In this document: positions 39,844 to 49,331 of the stretch, piece by piece
Layout: each line of letters begins with the position of its first letter
Position numbering within the stretch: position 1 is the first letter of the stretch
Source: an uncultured Ignavibacteria bacterium
GTDB taxonomy: Bacteria; Bacteroidota; Ignavibacteria; Kapaibacteriales; Kapaibacteriaceae
Length of the DNA stretch: 64,000 bases
Direction: 5' to 3'
NCBI GenBank assembly: GCA_937870915.1
Contig: CALMZQ010000221.1
Location: 1 to 64,000 of the forward strand
Notes under the pieces: model-generated
Database searches by the model: none
What the model was told of the DNA's origin: nothing
What the model saw: the letters and a program-made list of their open reading frames with translations, nothing else
Position numbers and translations under genes: made by a program

Positions 39844-42800
39844 ACGTTTTCCTCAACTCCTATCTCGCGTGTATCTGTACCACCGGCATAGGAGAGATGT
39901 CCATGATATCCTCCGATGACATTCGTTAGCACACGTACGTCTTCTACCATCACTCCTCGCCAGTGAGCGGTTCCATGCAAAGTGCCCTTTACAACAAGTG
40001 ATGCATTACGAAGATCAGTACGGAAGAGATCGCGGATCTCCGGACGTACTACACACTGAAGAAAGCCTGTCTCATCTTCGATAGTCACAAAGAGCATACC
40101 GTGTGCTGTTGCGGGCGCTTGACGTAATATGACGATCCCTGCGGTTGTAACGCGGAGTCCAGGTGTTACGGCCAAACGTTTGATCACTTCAATCGGACGT
40201 ACTTCAAGATCAGTAAGCCCCCTTCGATAGAGCGTCATAGGATGCAACCTCGCTGCTCCATGGGTGATGTAGTCATATGCAAGTCGTTCCTGTGCACGCA
40301 ACTCGGGAAGTAGTGGTATGTCCTCTTCATGAAGCAATGGAGAGTGTATCAGTGGTGTGGGATTACCTGATGCTCGTCGTTTGACAACACCCACCATCCA
40401 CATAGCTCTACGTGCATCGGCTTCCCAGGGCTCCATAGCACCAGCGAGTGCAAGTGCATCAAGAGCATCACGTGGCACGTCAGGTAGGCGAACTACAATG
40501 TCCTCGATGCTGGTAAATGGTGCGCGAGAACGCTCCCAGACGATCATTCGTGCTACATGTTCACTTACATGTGAAACACTGGTAAGGGGCTTGCGGATTG
40601 CCGTTGTTCCGTCGGGCATGGTTTCGAGTGCATAGCGCATACCGGAGTAGATCATGTTGGGAAGTAGAACGTTCACGCCACAACGGCGTGATTCTTCCTC
40701 CAAGGTCATAAGGTTATACATACCCGGACGATGTTGCATGAAGGCCGCCATGTATGCGGCTGCATGATGAGTTTTAAGCCATGCACTCTGGTAGACGATC
40801 TTGGCAAATGCAGCAGCATGAGATCTACAGAAGCCATACCCTACAAAGTGCGAGACCTTTTCATAGACATTCTCTGCGCTGATACGGTCTACACCACGCA
40901 ACATCGCTCCTTGAATGAATCGCTCTCTCATAGCCTCCATGAGGACACGGTCGCGATTCTTAGATACCAGTGCACGAAAGTCATCGGCTTCATCAAGAGG
41001 CATACCGGCAAACTTGTGAGCAATCTCCAGTACCTGTTCTTGAAAGAGGACAATGCCTAGAGTGTCCTTCAGTATGGGTTCTAGGTCCGGGTGGAGGTAG
41101 GTGATAGGTTGTATGCCTTTACGTCGTGCGATGTACGGATGTACCATTCCGCCTTGGAGCGGACCCGGACGGAACAGTGCTACTTCCGTCACAAGGTCGT
41201 CAAAAGATTCCGGTTGATGTTTCGCTAACAGGTGCATTTGACCCTGAGACTCTATTTGAAACACGCCTAATGTGCGACCGCTGCGAATAAGGTCAAATGT
41301 GGCGGGGTCATCTAAAGGAAGTTCATCAACATCGAGTGTCTCGCCGGTATGCTGCATGAAAAGTTCAATGGTCTCGCTTATGCAGGCTAACATCCTGAGT
41401 CCTAGCACATCGAATTTCACAAGCCCCATTGCCTCAACATCATCTTTGTCGAATTGAACAACGGCAACACCATTGGCCGAGCGTTGTACCGGTGTGAGAT
41501 CCGTAAGTGGACGGGAAGAGAGGATCATGCCTCCGGAATGAAGGCCAAGATGACGTGGATGATCAAGAAGCAGATGAACAGCACGCATGAGGACATCGAG
41601 CAGGGGGATATCTCCGCATACAGCTGCGAGATCTGCACGATACTCCGTCACATCCTTGTTTGTCCACGACGGTACACATTTCGATAGTTTGTTCACAGTC
41701 TCCATTGGCCAACCAAGCGCCTTTGCAGCATCACGTACGGCCATACGAGCACGGTACATGATCAGCGTGGCTGTCATGGCTGTCCTGTTCGTTCCAAATC
41801 GTTCTTCCATCCACGCAATCACTTCATCCCGTCTGTCGCTATCAAAGTCAACATCGATATCTGGTGTACCCTTTCGCCCCCTATGAAGAAATCGTTCAAA
41901 GAGGAGGTGATGTTTGATGGGGCATACGCCGGTGATACCAAGGAGGTAGGCTACGATTGAGTTGGCTGCAGAGCCACGCCCGGAACATCGGATGCCGCGA
42001 CGTTTTGACTCGTCGACTACTTCCTTCACCACAAGAAAGAAGTCCGACAGTTGTAGATCGCCTATCACACGCAGCTCATGTTCAAGCAACGTTCTGGCCT
42101 TCTCTTCACGTCCGGTGTATCGTAGTGGAAATGTTATCTCACACGCATTTCGTAGCACTTCATGAGCAACCTCCCCGGGCTTCAATTGAGCTGAAGGGGG
42201 CGTAATGTGCTCCGGAATTATGTTGAATGAACATTGTTGAATGATATCACGAACATGCTCGAATGCCTCTGGCCAAGGAAGGAGCGAACGCAATTCATCT
42301 TCGCTCCGTAGACAATGCCTGTCATTGACTGGACGTTGAGGATGGGGCTCATGGATCGTGATGCCATGGCGTATGCACGTCATTAGGTCATGCGTTGCAT
42401 ATCTATCGCGGACAGCATACCTAACATCCTGAGCGATCACACATGGAAGCGAATGCACCTTAGCCAGTTCTACGATTTGTGCTGCACGGCGCCTAGCCCA
42501 TGGCCTTCCATCGTGTCCAATTCCAACATACGTCAGCTTCTTGGGGAGTTTCTGAAGTACTTCTTCCACCACTACACGTTCAGCCGAAAGCCCGTGCAGA
42601 ATGAGAATACACCGATTAAGTATTGATAGCCTGTTATAGATCTCGCAATCATCTTCAGCGCGAAGCACAGTTACAAGCTCACAGATCTCTGCGTATCCTT
42701 TCTGATCCTTAGCGAGTACTGTTACTACTGTGCCGTTACACTCCAGATCCGTTCCAATGATCGGCTGTAAACCGTACTCAATACATGCCTGCTGAAGTCG

Positions 42801-42941
42801 TACCGCTGCAAACACCCCCAATGTGTCGGTTAGAGCCAATGCCACATGGCCAAGTCGTACAGATTCTACTACATACTCTTCCGGAGACGAAGCACCGTCT
42901 AGAAAGGAGAAATGTGAACGGGTGTGGAGGGAAGCAAACAT
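39825..42941 (-). CDS. dnaE2: Error-prone DNA polymerase III alpha subunit (DnaE2/ImuC-type)
   Basis: Probable start MFASLHTRSHFSFLDGASSPEEYV; PHP and DnaE motifs (GRGSAANSIVAYLLGIT, TPDIDVDFDSDRRDEVI); C-terminal OB-type region. Confidence 0.88.
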   Translation of the reverse strand: MFASLHTRSHFSFLDGASSPEEYVVESVRLGHVALALTDTLGVFAAVRLQQACIEYGLQPIIGTDLECNGTVVTVLAKDQKGYAEICELVTVLRAEDDCEIYNRLSILNRCILILHGLSAERVVVEEVLQKLPKKLTYVGIGHDGRPWARRRAAQIVELAKVHSLPCVIAQDVRYAVRDRYATHDLMTCIRHGITIHEPHPQRPVNDRHCLRSEDELRSLLPWPEAFEHVRDIIQQCSFNIIPEHITPPSAQLKPGEVAHEVLRNACEITFPLRYTGREEKARTLLEHELRVIGDLQLSDFFLVVKEVVDESKRRGIRCSGRGSAANSIVAYLLGITGVCPIKHHLLFERFLHRGRKGTPDIDVDFDSDRRDEVIAWMEERFGTNRTAMTATLIMYRARMAVRDAAKALGWPMETVNKLSKCVPSWTNKDVTEYRADLAAVCGDIPLLDVLMRAVHLLLDHPRHLGLHSGGMILSSRPLTDLTPVQRSANGVAVVQFDKDDVEAMGLVKFDVLGLRMLACISETIELFMQHTGETLDVDELPLDDPATFDLIRSGRTLGVFQIESQGQMHLLAKHQPESFDDLVTEVALFRPGPLQGGMVHPYIARRKGIQPITYLHPDLEPILKDTLGIVLFQEQVLEIAHKFAGMPLDEADDFRALVSKNRDRVLMEAMRERFIQGAMLRGVDRISAENVYEKVSHFVGYGFCRSHAAAFAKIVYQSAWLKTHHAAAYMAAFMQHRPGMYNLMTLEEESRRCGVNVLLPNMIYSGMRYALETMPDGTTAIRKPLTSVSHVSEHVARMIVWERSRAPFTSIEDIVVRLPDVPRDALDALALAGAMEPWEADARRAMWMVGVVKRRASGNPTPLIHSPLLHEEDIPLLPELRAQERLAYDYITHGAARLHPMTLYRRGLTDLEVRPIEVIKRLAVTPGLRVTTAGIVILRQAPATAHGMLFVTIEDETGFLQCVVRPEIRDLFRTDLRNASLVVKGTLHGTAHWRGVMVEDVRVLTNVIGGYHGHLSYAGGTDTREIGVEENVRVSTQ

Positions 42942-42949
42942 GGAACAGC

Positions 42950-43122
42950 GAACATTAACAGCGAACGCAGAACAGCGAACAGCGAACCTTAGTGAATAGG
43001 GGAAACGTAGAAGAAATATACAAAATGTACATCCTTCATTCTCTACGCAATTCGCTGTTCTGGATTCGCTGTTCGCTGTTAACATTCTCTATTCGCTATT
43101 CGCTATTCTCTATTCGCTATTC
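42950..43122. repeat. Degenerate (AACAGCGAAC / TTCGCTATTC) tandem and inverted repeats between paralog 1 and dnaE2
   Basis: AACAGCGAACAGCGAA at 42971-42986 and its exact reverse complement at 43065-43080; further TTCGCTATTC copies to 43122. Confidence 0.85.
43015..43029 (-). promoter_or_regulatory. Putative SOS-like box upstream of dnaE2
   Basis: AATATACAAAATGTA, identical 15-mer to 49332-49346 upstream of the S24 repressor. Confidence 0.5.
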
Positions 43123-44024
43123 TTCATCCACGTCCGTTCCAACACAGAAGTAGCGATGTAGTCAACTTTCAGCCCATTATTTGTTACCATTCTGTTCGTT
43201 GTGCTGAAAGCTCTCATGTATCCGCGGTTTACATATCGCTCCATAGTTGCATGAGAGATTGATATAGTGCCGTACGCAGGGATACGTTTCATCGTTACGG
43301 CCATATAGGCTATCTGATCGTTGCCGGTTCCTGAAAGTGAATCCACACGAACTGTTCGAAAAAGCGTATCAAGCTTCTCGTTCATAACAACGGTCTTCTC
43401 TGGGCCGAATGTATGGCCGATATTCTGTATGGCTGAGCGAAGAGATAACGTATCAGTATAGGACTTGCCAATCATGGTCATAGTCTCGCCCCTTGCAAAT
43501 GGAGCTAACAATGCAAATTCTGTAGGAAAGGTCATTACAAGTGACGTTTGTGCCTCTGAGTCCATTGTTCTGGAGATCACACTTCCTAGGCTATTACCAT
43601 CGTCCGTGGATGACATCATGTCATGACTAGCCATCATTATGCGTCCATAAGGATCTAACGTGGCTTCATACTGAGGGGAAGCCCATGCCAATCGAACGCC
43701 CGTGATGCTCATTTCACCCTTCTTAGAGAAGAGGAGGGTGTCAGATTTCAGCAGGTCTCGCATGGTTCTCATTTTTACAGCTACACGAACGTTGCCCACT
43801 TCGTCGCGGTCTATGATCTCCAACTGGTATACAGCAGGCACACATACACCTTTGTCATTCATCACATGCTGGTCAATTCGCAGGTGATAGGAGAGTATCC
43901 TACCAATAGCAAGGTCGCTCGTACCTTGATCTTGCACCATGCCCGGTCCCGATTGTTCATTCTGTCCACTTGCAACCTGGTAGATCAAGAGAGCAAGGAC
44001 AGAGACACACAGGAAGTTCTTCAT
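43110..44024 (-). CDS. Secreted protein, four-member paralog family, member 1
   Basis: Signal peptide MKNFLCVSVLALLIYQVASGQ; shared core ILSYHLRIDQHVMNDKGVCVPAVYQLEIIDRDEVGNVRV. Confidence 0.75.
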   Translation of the reverse strand: MKNFLCVSVLALLIYQVASGQNEQSGPGMVQDQGTSDLAIGRILSYHLRIDQHVMNDKGVCVPAVYQLEIIDRDEVGNVRVAVKMRTMRDLLKSDTLLFSKKGEMSITGVRLAWASPQYEATLDPYGRIMMASHDMMSSTDDGNSLGSVISRTMDSEAQTSLVMTFPTEFALLAPFARGETMTMIGKSYTDTLSLRSAIQNIGHTFGPEKTVVMNEKLDTLFRTVRVDSLSGTGNDQIAYMAVTMKRIPAYGTISISHATMERYVNRGYMRAFSTTNRMVTNNGLKVDYIATSVLERTWMKNSE

Positions 44025-44041
44025 CTCGCCACCTCTTTGTA

Positions 44042-44063
44042 ATTCGGACAAGACAGTCCGAAT
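44042..44063. promoter_or_regulatory. Perfect 8-bp inverted repeat upstream of paralog 1
   Basis: ATTCGGAC-AAGACA-GTCCGAAT. Confidence 0.45.
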
Positions 44064-44147
44064 ATATGACGACGCCTTATAGATAGCAAGGAAAAGTTTT
44101 CATACGTGAAAAAACGTATACTAGAGGTAGAATTAGTGAGTAGGGGG

Positions 44148-45083
44148 CTACTTTTTCACTGTACTCGAATCCAATATCGAGGTAGCGATGTATTCAGGAA
44201 TCAAGCCGGGTATGCCTTCCTTACGGCTAGTAGTTTCAAAGGTCTTCATATACCCCTTTTTTACATACCGTTGCATAATGGACGTGGCAATGGAATGTAC
44301 ACCATAGACCGGGTGGCGCTCCATCCGAACCGTCATATGAGCAACCTCATCGTCACCACTACCAGAAAGTGAGTCTATGGTGACTGCTCGAATGATTGTA
44401 TCCTGGTTCAAGCGTGGTTGTTTCTCTGATTCTGACCCAGTTGTATGACCGATCTTTTGGATCGTCGATGTGATCAAAAGGGTGTCTACATATGCCGTAC
44501 CAATAATGAACGAATTTGATTCGCGTAGATATGGGGCCAAAAGCGCATACTCCGTAGGTATGGTAGAGAGTACTTGCGTCATTGCATCGGAGTCTGTTAT
44601 GCGCGGCAGAACTGTCCCCATGGTGATCGTTTCTGGAGTTGTAGACTCGAACTGTGCGTTAGTAAACATAACCCTGCCATACGCGTCGAGGGTGGCTTCG
44701 TATCTAGGAATTGTAAATGCAAGGCGTACACCAATGATCTTCAATTCTCTAGACTTTGTCATAAAGAGCGTATCGGATGATATCAATTCACCAGCCGATC
44801 TCATTTGAACAGATACGCGTGAATTGCCAGCCTCATCTCGGTCAAGAATTGTAATCGTATACGTGGCAGGTATACATACCCCTCTACCGTTCACAACGTG
44901 CTGATCAACTCTGAGCCGGTAGGTCAGAACCCTGCCAGGCACCAATTCCGTGTATGCTTTGTCATTGAGTATCCCTGGCCCCACACGAACATCCGGACCA
45001 TTGTCTCCATTCTGACCTCGACTCACATTGGCAGAAAGAATGAAGACGCACAAAACAAATGGTAAAGAGACGGTCTTGATCAT
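44148..45083 (-). CDS. Secreted protein, four-member paralog family, member 2
   Basis: Signal peptide; VLTYRLRVDQHVVNGRGVCIPATYTITILDRDEAGNSRVSVQMRS. Confidence 0.75.
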   Translation of the reverse strand: MIKTVSLPFVLCVFILSANVSRGQNGDNGPDVRVGPGILNDKAYTELVPGRVLTYRLRVDQHVVNGRGVCIPATYTITILDRDEAGNSRVSVQMRSAGELISSDTLFMTKSRELKIIGVRLAFTIPRYEATLDAYGRVMFTNAQFESTTPETITMGTVLPRITDSDAMTQVLSTIPTEYALLAPYLRESNSFIIGTAYVDTLLITSTIQKIGHTTGSESEKQPRLNQDTIIRAVTIDSLSGSGDDEVAHMTVRMERHPVYGVHSIATSIMQRYVKKGYMKTFETTSRKEGIPGLIPEYIATSILDSSTVKK

Positions 45084-45205
45084 GGCATCACCTCAGAGTA
45101 GATGGTTTGACGACGTCAGATCAGCTATCACGAACTTCTACACAAGAACAGTAGTGTGGTAATGTTCGGGTGTACGAGTGCCGTAAGTAATATAGCGTAT
45201 GAAAC

Positions 45206-46138
45206 TCACCTATCCATCGTACTCGTATCGAGAATGGAGGTTGCGATGTATTCAGGAATGGGGCTGGTAGATCCCACCTTCCTACTGGTGGTAACAAAGG
45301 ACTTCATATAGCCCTTTTTTATGTAGCGTTCCATAACCGAGATCGCAACCGAAGGCATTCCGTAAACAGGGTAACGCTCCATACGAACGGTCATATGTGC
45401 GAGCTCATCGTTACCACTTCCAGAGACTGAATCGATCGTCACCGTTCGAATGATAGTATCCTGAGCCTCTTTCGGCTGGGGCCTTGTCTCGGTTCCTATA
45501 GTTCTGCCAATCTTTTGGATTGCAGAGGTAAATAGTATTGTGTCTTTATACGGTCTTCCTACGAGAATGGAGGTTGCCCCTTGTAGATACGGTGCCATGA
45601 GGGCGTATTCTGTTGGGATAGTGGAAAGGACGTTTGCCATTGCATCCGAGTCCGTTATCCGAGACTCAACGTTACCCATCGTACTTGATTCTTGGGACAT
45701 TGCGTCTAATTGTTCATTTGTATATAGAACCCTGCCATTTACGTCCAAGGTTGCTTCATACTTGGGAATTGCAAAAGCAAGGCGCACCCCAACGATCTTC
45801 ATCACCGTTGACTTTGAGAGAAAGATCGTGTCAGACGCAATGAGCTCGCCTGCGGATCGCATTTCAACTGAAACACGTGAGTTGCCAGCAGCATCTCTAT
45901 CGAGTATTGCTATCGAATATATAGCTGGTATACATACGCCTCTTCCATGTACAACATGTTGGTCAACCCTGAGTTTATACGTTAGGACTCTACCAGGAGT
46001 AAGCTCTGTGTATGCCTTGTCGTTGAGAACTTCAGGCCCTACCTGAATAATCGGTGTATCGCTGGTGTCTTGCCCCTTACTCACGCCAATTGAGATAAAG
46101 ATCAAACAGAAATGGACCGTCAAGGCAAGTAGTTTCAT
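45206..46138 (-). CDS. Secreted protein, four-member paralog family, member 3
   Basis: Signal peptide; VLTYKLRVDQHVVHGRGVCIPAIYSIAILDRDAAGNSRVSVEMRS. Confidence 0.75.
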   Translation of the reverse strand: MKLLALTVHFCLIFISIGVSKGQDTSDTPIIQVGPEVLNDKAYTELTPGRVLTYKLRVDQHVVHGRGVCIPAIYSIAILDRDAAGNSRVSVEMRSAGELIASDTIFLSKSTVMKIVGVRLAFAIPKYEATLDVNGRVLYTNEQLDAMSQESSTMGNVESRITDSDAMANVLSTIPTEYALMAPYLQGATSILVGRPYKDTILFTSAIQKIGRTIGTETRPQPKEAQDTIIRTVTIDSVSGSGNDELAHMTVRMERYPVYGMPSVAISVMERYIKKGYMKSFVTTSRKVGSTSPIPEYIATSILDTSTMDR

Positions 46139-46275
46139 TACGTTTACTCGAGTCAGATGCCGACAGTAAGCAAAACTACTTACTTCCGTTCTACGCGAGA
46201 AGGTACTTTATAGTTTCCTCCAATTCTATTTCTGGTGAAATACTTTAAAAAGAACTCTCTTTGAGCCGTTTAAGG

Positions 46276-47205
46276 CTATTTGGTGTCTTCTAAGGAATTG
46301 TTAATCCAGGAACGTTCAAGTACGGTGGTTGCCACGTAGTCCAGCCGTAAACCTTTATTCGTGACCAAGTTGTTTGTTGTTTTGAATGACTTCATATAGC
46401 CGCGGCTTACGTAGCGTTCCATGGTTGCTTGGACGATAGATTCTGCTCCGTGTGAGGAAGATCGATTCATAACAACCTTCATATACGCGATCTGGTCAGG
46501 CCCTGCACCTGAGAGCGAGTCGACACGAACTTTCCTGATCACTATATCGTGTATCTCCTTTACGCTTGAAGTGCTATCGGGGCCATATGTATGACCGATT
46601 GCTTGCATGCTCGATCGAATGGTGAGAGTATCAACATATTCTTTACCAACCTCTGTCATAAATGCCCCGTGTTGATAGGGGGCTAACAATGCTAACTCAG
46701 TAGGGAATGTTACTGCAACTGAAGAAACGGCCTCATAGTCAGTTGTGCGGGAAAGTACTGACCCCATAGTTCTTGCGGCTTCAGTGTGTCCGGGTAGTTC
46801 GTCACGTGCACGTAACAGACGGCCGAATTTGTCGAGTGTAGCTTCGTATTTCGGTGATATCCACGCCATTCGAAAACCCACGATCTTCAGTTCTCCACTT
46901 TGCGAAGCAAAGAGAGTATCAGTAGTTAAGAGCTCTCTCATTGTTCGTACTTGTACCCCAACACGAACGTTACCTGCGGCATCGCGATCTAATACCTCTA
47001 ACTGATAGACTGCCGGGATACATACACCTTTATCTTTAACCACACTTTGGTCTACCCGCAAATGATACGTAAGAACTCTGCCGGGTACGAGTTCTGATTC
47101 AGCGTTCATCTTGCTGCTGTGCGATTCCATTCGCTCAGTCTGTGCGCTCGCCTCTACTGTCAAGAACAAAGAGACGCAATGAAGAAGTACGAGAGCTTTC
47201 ATCAT
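46276..47205 (-). CDS. Secreted protein, four-member paralog family, member 4
   Basis: Signal peptide; VLTYHLRVDQSVVKDKGVCIPAVYQLEVLDRDAAGNVRVGVQVRT. Confidence 0.75.
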   Translation of the reverse strand: MMKALVLLHCVSLFLTVEASAQTERMESHSSKMNAESELVPGRVLTYHLRVDQSVVKDKGVCIPAVYQLEVLDRDAAGNVRVGVQVRTMRELLTTDTLFASQSGELKIVGFRMAWISPKYEATLDKFGRLLRARDELPGHTEAARTMGSVLSRTTDYEAVSSVAVTFPTELALLAPYQHGAFMTEVGKEYVDTLTIRSSMQAIGHTYGPDSTSSVKEIHDIVIRKVRVDSLSGAGPDQIAYMKVVMNRSSSHGAESIVQATMERYVSRGYMKSFKTTNNLVTNKGLRLDYVATTVLERSWINNSLEDTK

Positions 47206-47276
47206 GTCACCTCTGTTTGGTGCGGAGAATTACGTACGAAGATGTAGCATTGCCGAATTATTACCAAATATTAATT

Positions 47277-47513
47277 TCAATCGAATATTCTCGATAAAAT
47301 CCAGGAGTTCTGGCCGCTTTTATAGACCTCCATTACACCGGAAGTGGTCTCGAGGAGGATATAGTCACGCATTTCATCAATACCCCACCAAGGGCCCCTA
47401 CTCGACCATGCATCGAGCACTCGTTCCACGTCGTAAGCACCCCCACGCCAGCATACAACATATGGTGTATTGTTGCGGCACCCAACATCTATCGGTTCTA
47501 GCAGGAGTTTCAT
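47277..47513 (-). CDS. DUF6504-like small protein
   Basis: IDV...CWRGGAYDVERVLDAWSSRGPWWGIDEMRDYILLETTSGVMEVYK..NSWILSRIFD pattern; overlaps the imuB stop. Confidence 0.75.
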   Translation of the reverse strand: MKLLLEPIDVGCRNNTPYVVCWRGGAYDVERVLDAWSSRGPWWGIDEMRDYILLETTSGVMEVYKSGQNSWILSRIFD

Positions 47514-48466
47514 TCATTCCCTCTGCGTTCTTGGGAATAGCCTGTAATCCGTGCATATGACTCGGGAACTATGGACCATGGATCTAGGATCTCGATACGC
47601 TTCATCACGGAGGAATAGCGTGGAATCATAGCTAAGGAGACATCTAGAGCTGTTTTCCGCTCGATGAACAGCTGTGTTTGAATAACACTTGGTTGGGTAA
47701 GTGAAGCCAGCCGTAGCCGCAGACCCCACCAGAGTCGTACTGGGCCTTGTAGATCGCGCAGTAAGGCGCGTGCATGGACCAAGATGGTATCATATGTTGT
47801 GGCACCCTGACGTAGTACTCTACTGCGCTGCGCGCACACGTCATCGGCTCTATCCAGTACTGCAAGCTCAATACGCCAGCAGAGTTTTGGTACAAGTTCT
47901 GATATCACACGAGCACAACATTCTCGCAAGGCTGAGTCTAGGACACCGGGCTCACATTGCACATCATCGAATCGCTCTGAAGAGACGATGGCAGGGGGCG
48001 GAACATAGAGTGGAAGGGGAGGAAATTCTTGTACAAGGAAGGTGTGGAGTTTACTGCCGGCCGTTCCAAACTGAACACGGAGATGACGTTCCTCCAGCTG
48101 CTGCAGGTCTCCTATGGTGCGGATACCAAAGAGCCGTAAGCGTTCTGCGTCGCGTTCATCTAAAGAGAGCTCAGGTATTCGCAGGAGCACGGAGCTAGGT
48201 ACATCCTTCGCATTTGCGTAGGCGTCCAAACGTCCTGCCGTTCCGTTGAGTGCACAGAGAAATGCACTTATTCTATCGGGTGCCAACGCAGATAATGCCT
48301 TGGTTCTACGCACGAGCTCACGAAGTCCATTCAGATCATCAGTGCCGGCAAATAGCCTACCATGCCCGGACACTACAAGAAGTGGGGTACAAGCATGTAC
48401 CCGTTCAACAACGGCATCCCATCGGGCGGAGGAGAGAGCCCCTTCCATAACAACGCAGAGAATCAT
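47510..48466 (-). CDS. imuB: Compact ImuB-like protein (Y-family polymerase homolog)
   Basis: 318 aa; LRLFGIRTIGDLQQL helix-hairpin-helix; little-finger-like C-terminal half; context with DnaE2 and DUF6504. Confidence 0.65.
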   Translation of the reverse strand: MILCVVMEGALSSARWDAVVERVHACTPLLVVSGHGRLFAGTDDLNGLRELVRRTKALSALAPDRISAFLCALNGTAGRLDAYANAKDVPSSVLLRIPELSLDERDAERLRLFGIRTIGDLQQLEERHLRVQFGTAGSKLHTFLVQEFPPLPLYVPPPAIVSSERFDDVQCEPGVLDSALRECCARVISELVPKLCWRIELAVLDRADDVCAQRSRVLRQGATTYDTILVHARALLRDLQGPVRLWWGLRLRLASLTQPSVIQTQLFIERKTALDVSLAMIPRYSSVMKRIEILDPWSIVPESYARITGYSQERRGNE

Positions 48467-48472
48467 CTGCGA

Positions 48473-48490
48473 TTCTACGAAATGTCAAAT
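48473..48490 (-). promoter_or_regulatory. Putative SOS-like box upstream of imuB
   Basis: TTCTACGAAATGTCAAAT; minus strand GACATTTCGTAGAA resembles TACATTTTGTATAT at dnaE2 and the repressor. Confidence 0.4.
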
Positions 48491-48525
48491 GAATTGACAA
48501 AGCAGATGTGGGCTGGGGGATAAGT

Positions 48526-49296
48526 TTAGAGTTTCTTGATGCAACTGCGAACCACACCAACTATCGTAAAGTCCATGTCGGCTGTGATGGCAATGTCCTT
48601 ATACCGTCTGTTTTCAGCCCGCAGAACTGGACGCCCTTCGGCCTTGATATATCGTTTAACGGTGAGTTCGCCGTAGACCTTTGCAATGACGATCTGACCA
48701 GAACGTGGCTGGATGGCACAATCAACGATAAGAGTGTCTCCATCACTGATTCCTGCGTCAGTCATTGAATCTCCCACCACCCGAATAAAATAGGTGCTTT
48801 CGGGATGTTCAAGAAGCATATCGGCCAGATCAATCTCACGCTCGATCGTGTCATCGGAAGCAGTAGGGAGGCCGGCACTAACTCCCAATGACAACATCGG
48901 AATACGTGGCCCGCGAGCCCCCTTCACTGAACGAGCAGGTGCTACAACAAGGGGCGATTGTGACTTGAGTTCGGCAATTACAGAACGAATGGCTTGCACT
49001 TGCTCTTCGAGACGGTCTAAAGCGGTTTTTGCCTCGCTGGGAATCGAGTGATGATCAGGGCCTGATGTTCCAAGTGTTGGAGAGCCGGTTCCGGTCAAGA
49101 GCCAACCGGAAGAAATCCCGTAGCGTTTTTCGAGGATGGCCAATACATCCTGGGGTACAGATGTGCGACCAGATTCCCACGAATACACGGTAGGTACCTT
49201 TACCTGCATATGCTTTGCATAGTCAGCCACAGACATCTGAAGGACAGATTCGCGGATCTGACGATGACGGGTGCCGAGCTGGATCTTGGTTTGCAT
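48526..49296 (-). CDS. XRE-family HTH plus S24 peptidase domain repressor (LexA/CI/UmuD-like)
   Basis: Start MQTKIQLGTRHRQIRES; HTH; VSAGLPTASDD cleavage-like site; VVGDSMTDAGISDGDTLIVD. Confidence 0.88.
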   Translation of the reverse strand: MQTKIQLGTRHRQIRESVLQMSVADYAKHMQVKVPTVYSWESGRTSVPQDVLAILEKRYGISSGWLLTGTGSPTLGTSGPDHHSIPSEAKTALDRLEEQVQAIRSVIAELKSQSPLVVAPARSVKGARGPRIPMLSLGVSAGLPTASDDTIEREIDLADMLLEHPESTYFIRVVGDSMTDAGISDGDTLIVDCAIQPRSGQIVIAKVYGELTVKRYIKAEGRPVLRAENRRYKDIAITADMDFTIVGVVRSCIKKL

Positions 49297-49331
49297 AGGA
49301 ATACCGTATTCAATTGTGGAAACATGTGGAC

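Noticed and set aside
40561-40600. Second parS-like string (CATGTGAAACA) inside dnaE2
   Set aside because: Only 12/16 match with a broken palindrome core; chance level
48526-49296. Calling the S24 repressor canonical LexA
   Set aside because: The N-terminal domain is XRE-type, not the winged-helix LexA DNA-binding domain; only the C-terminal peptidase domain is LexA/UmuD-like
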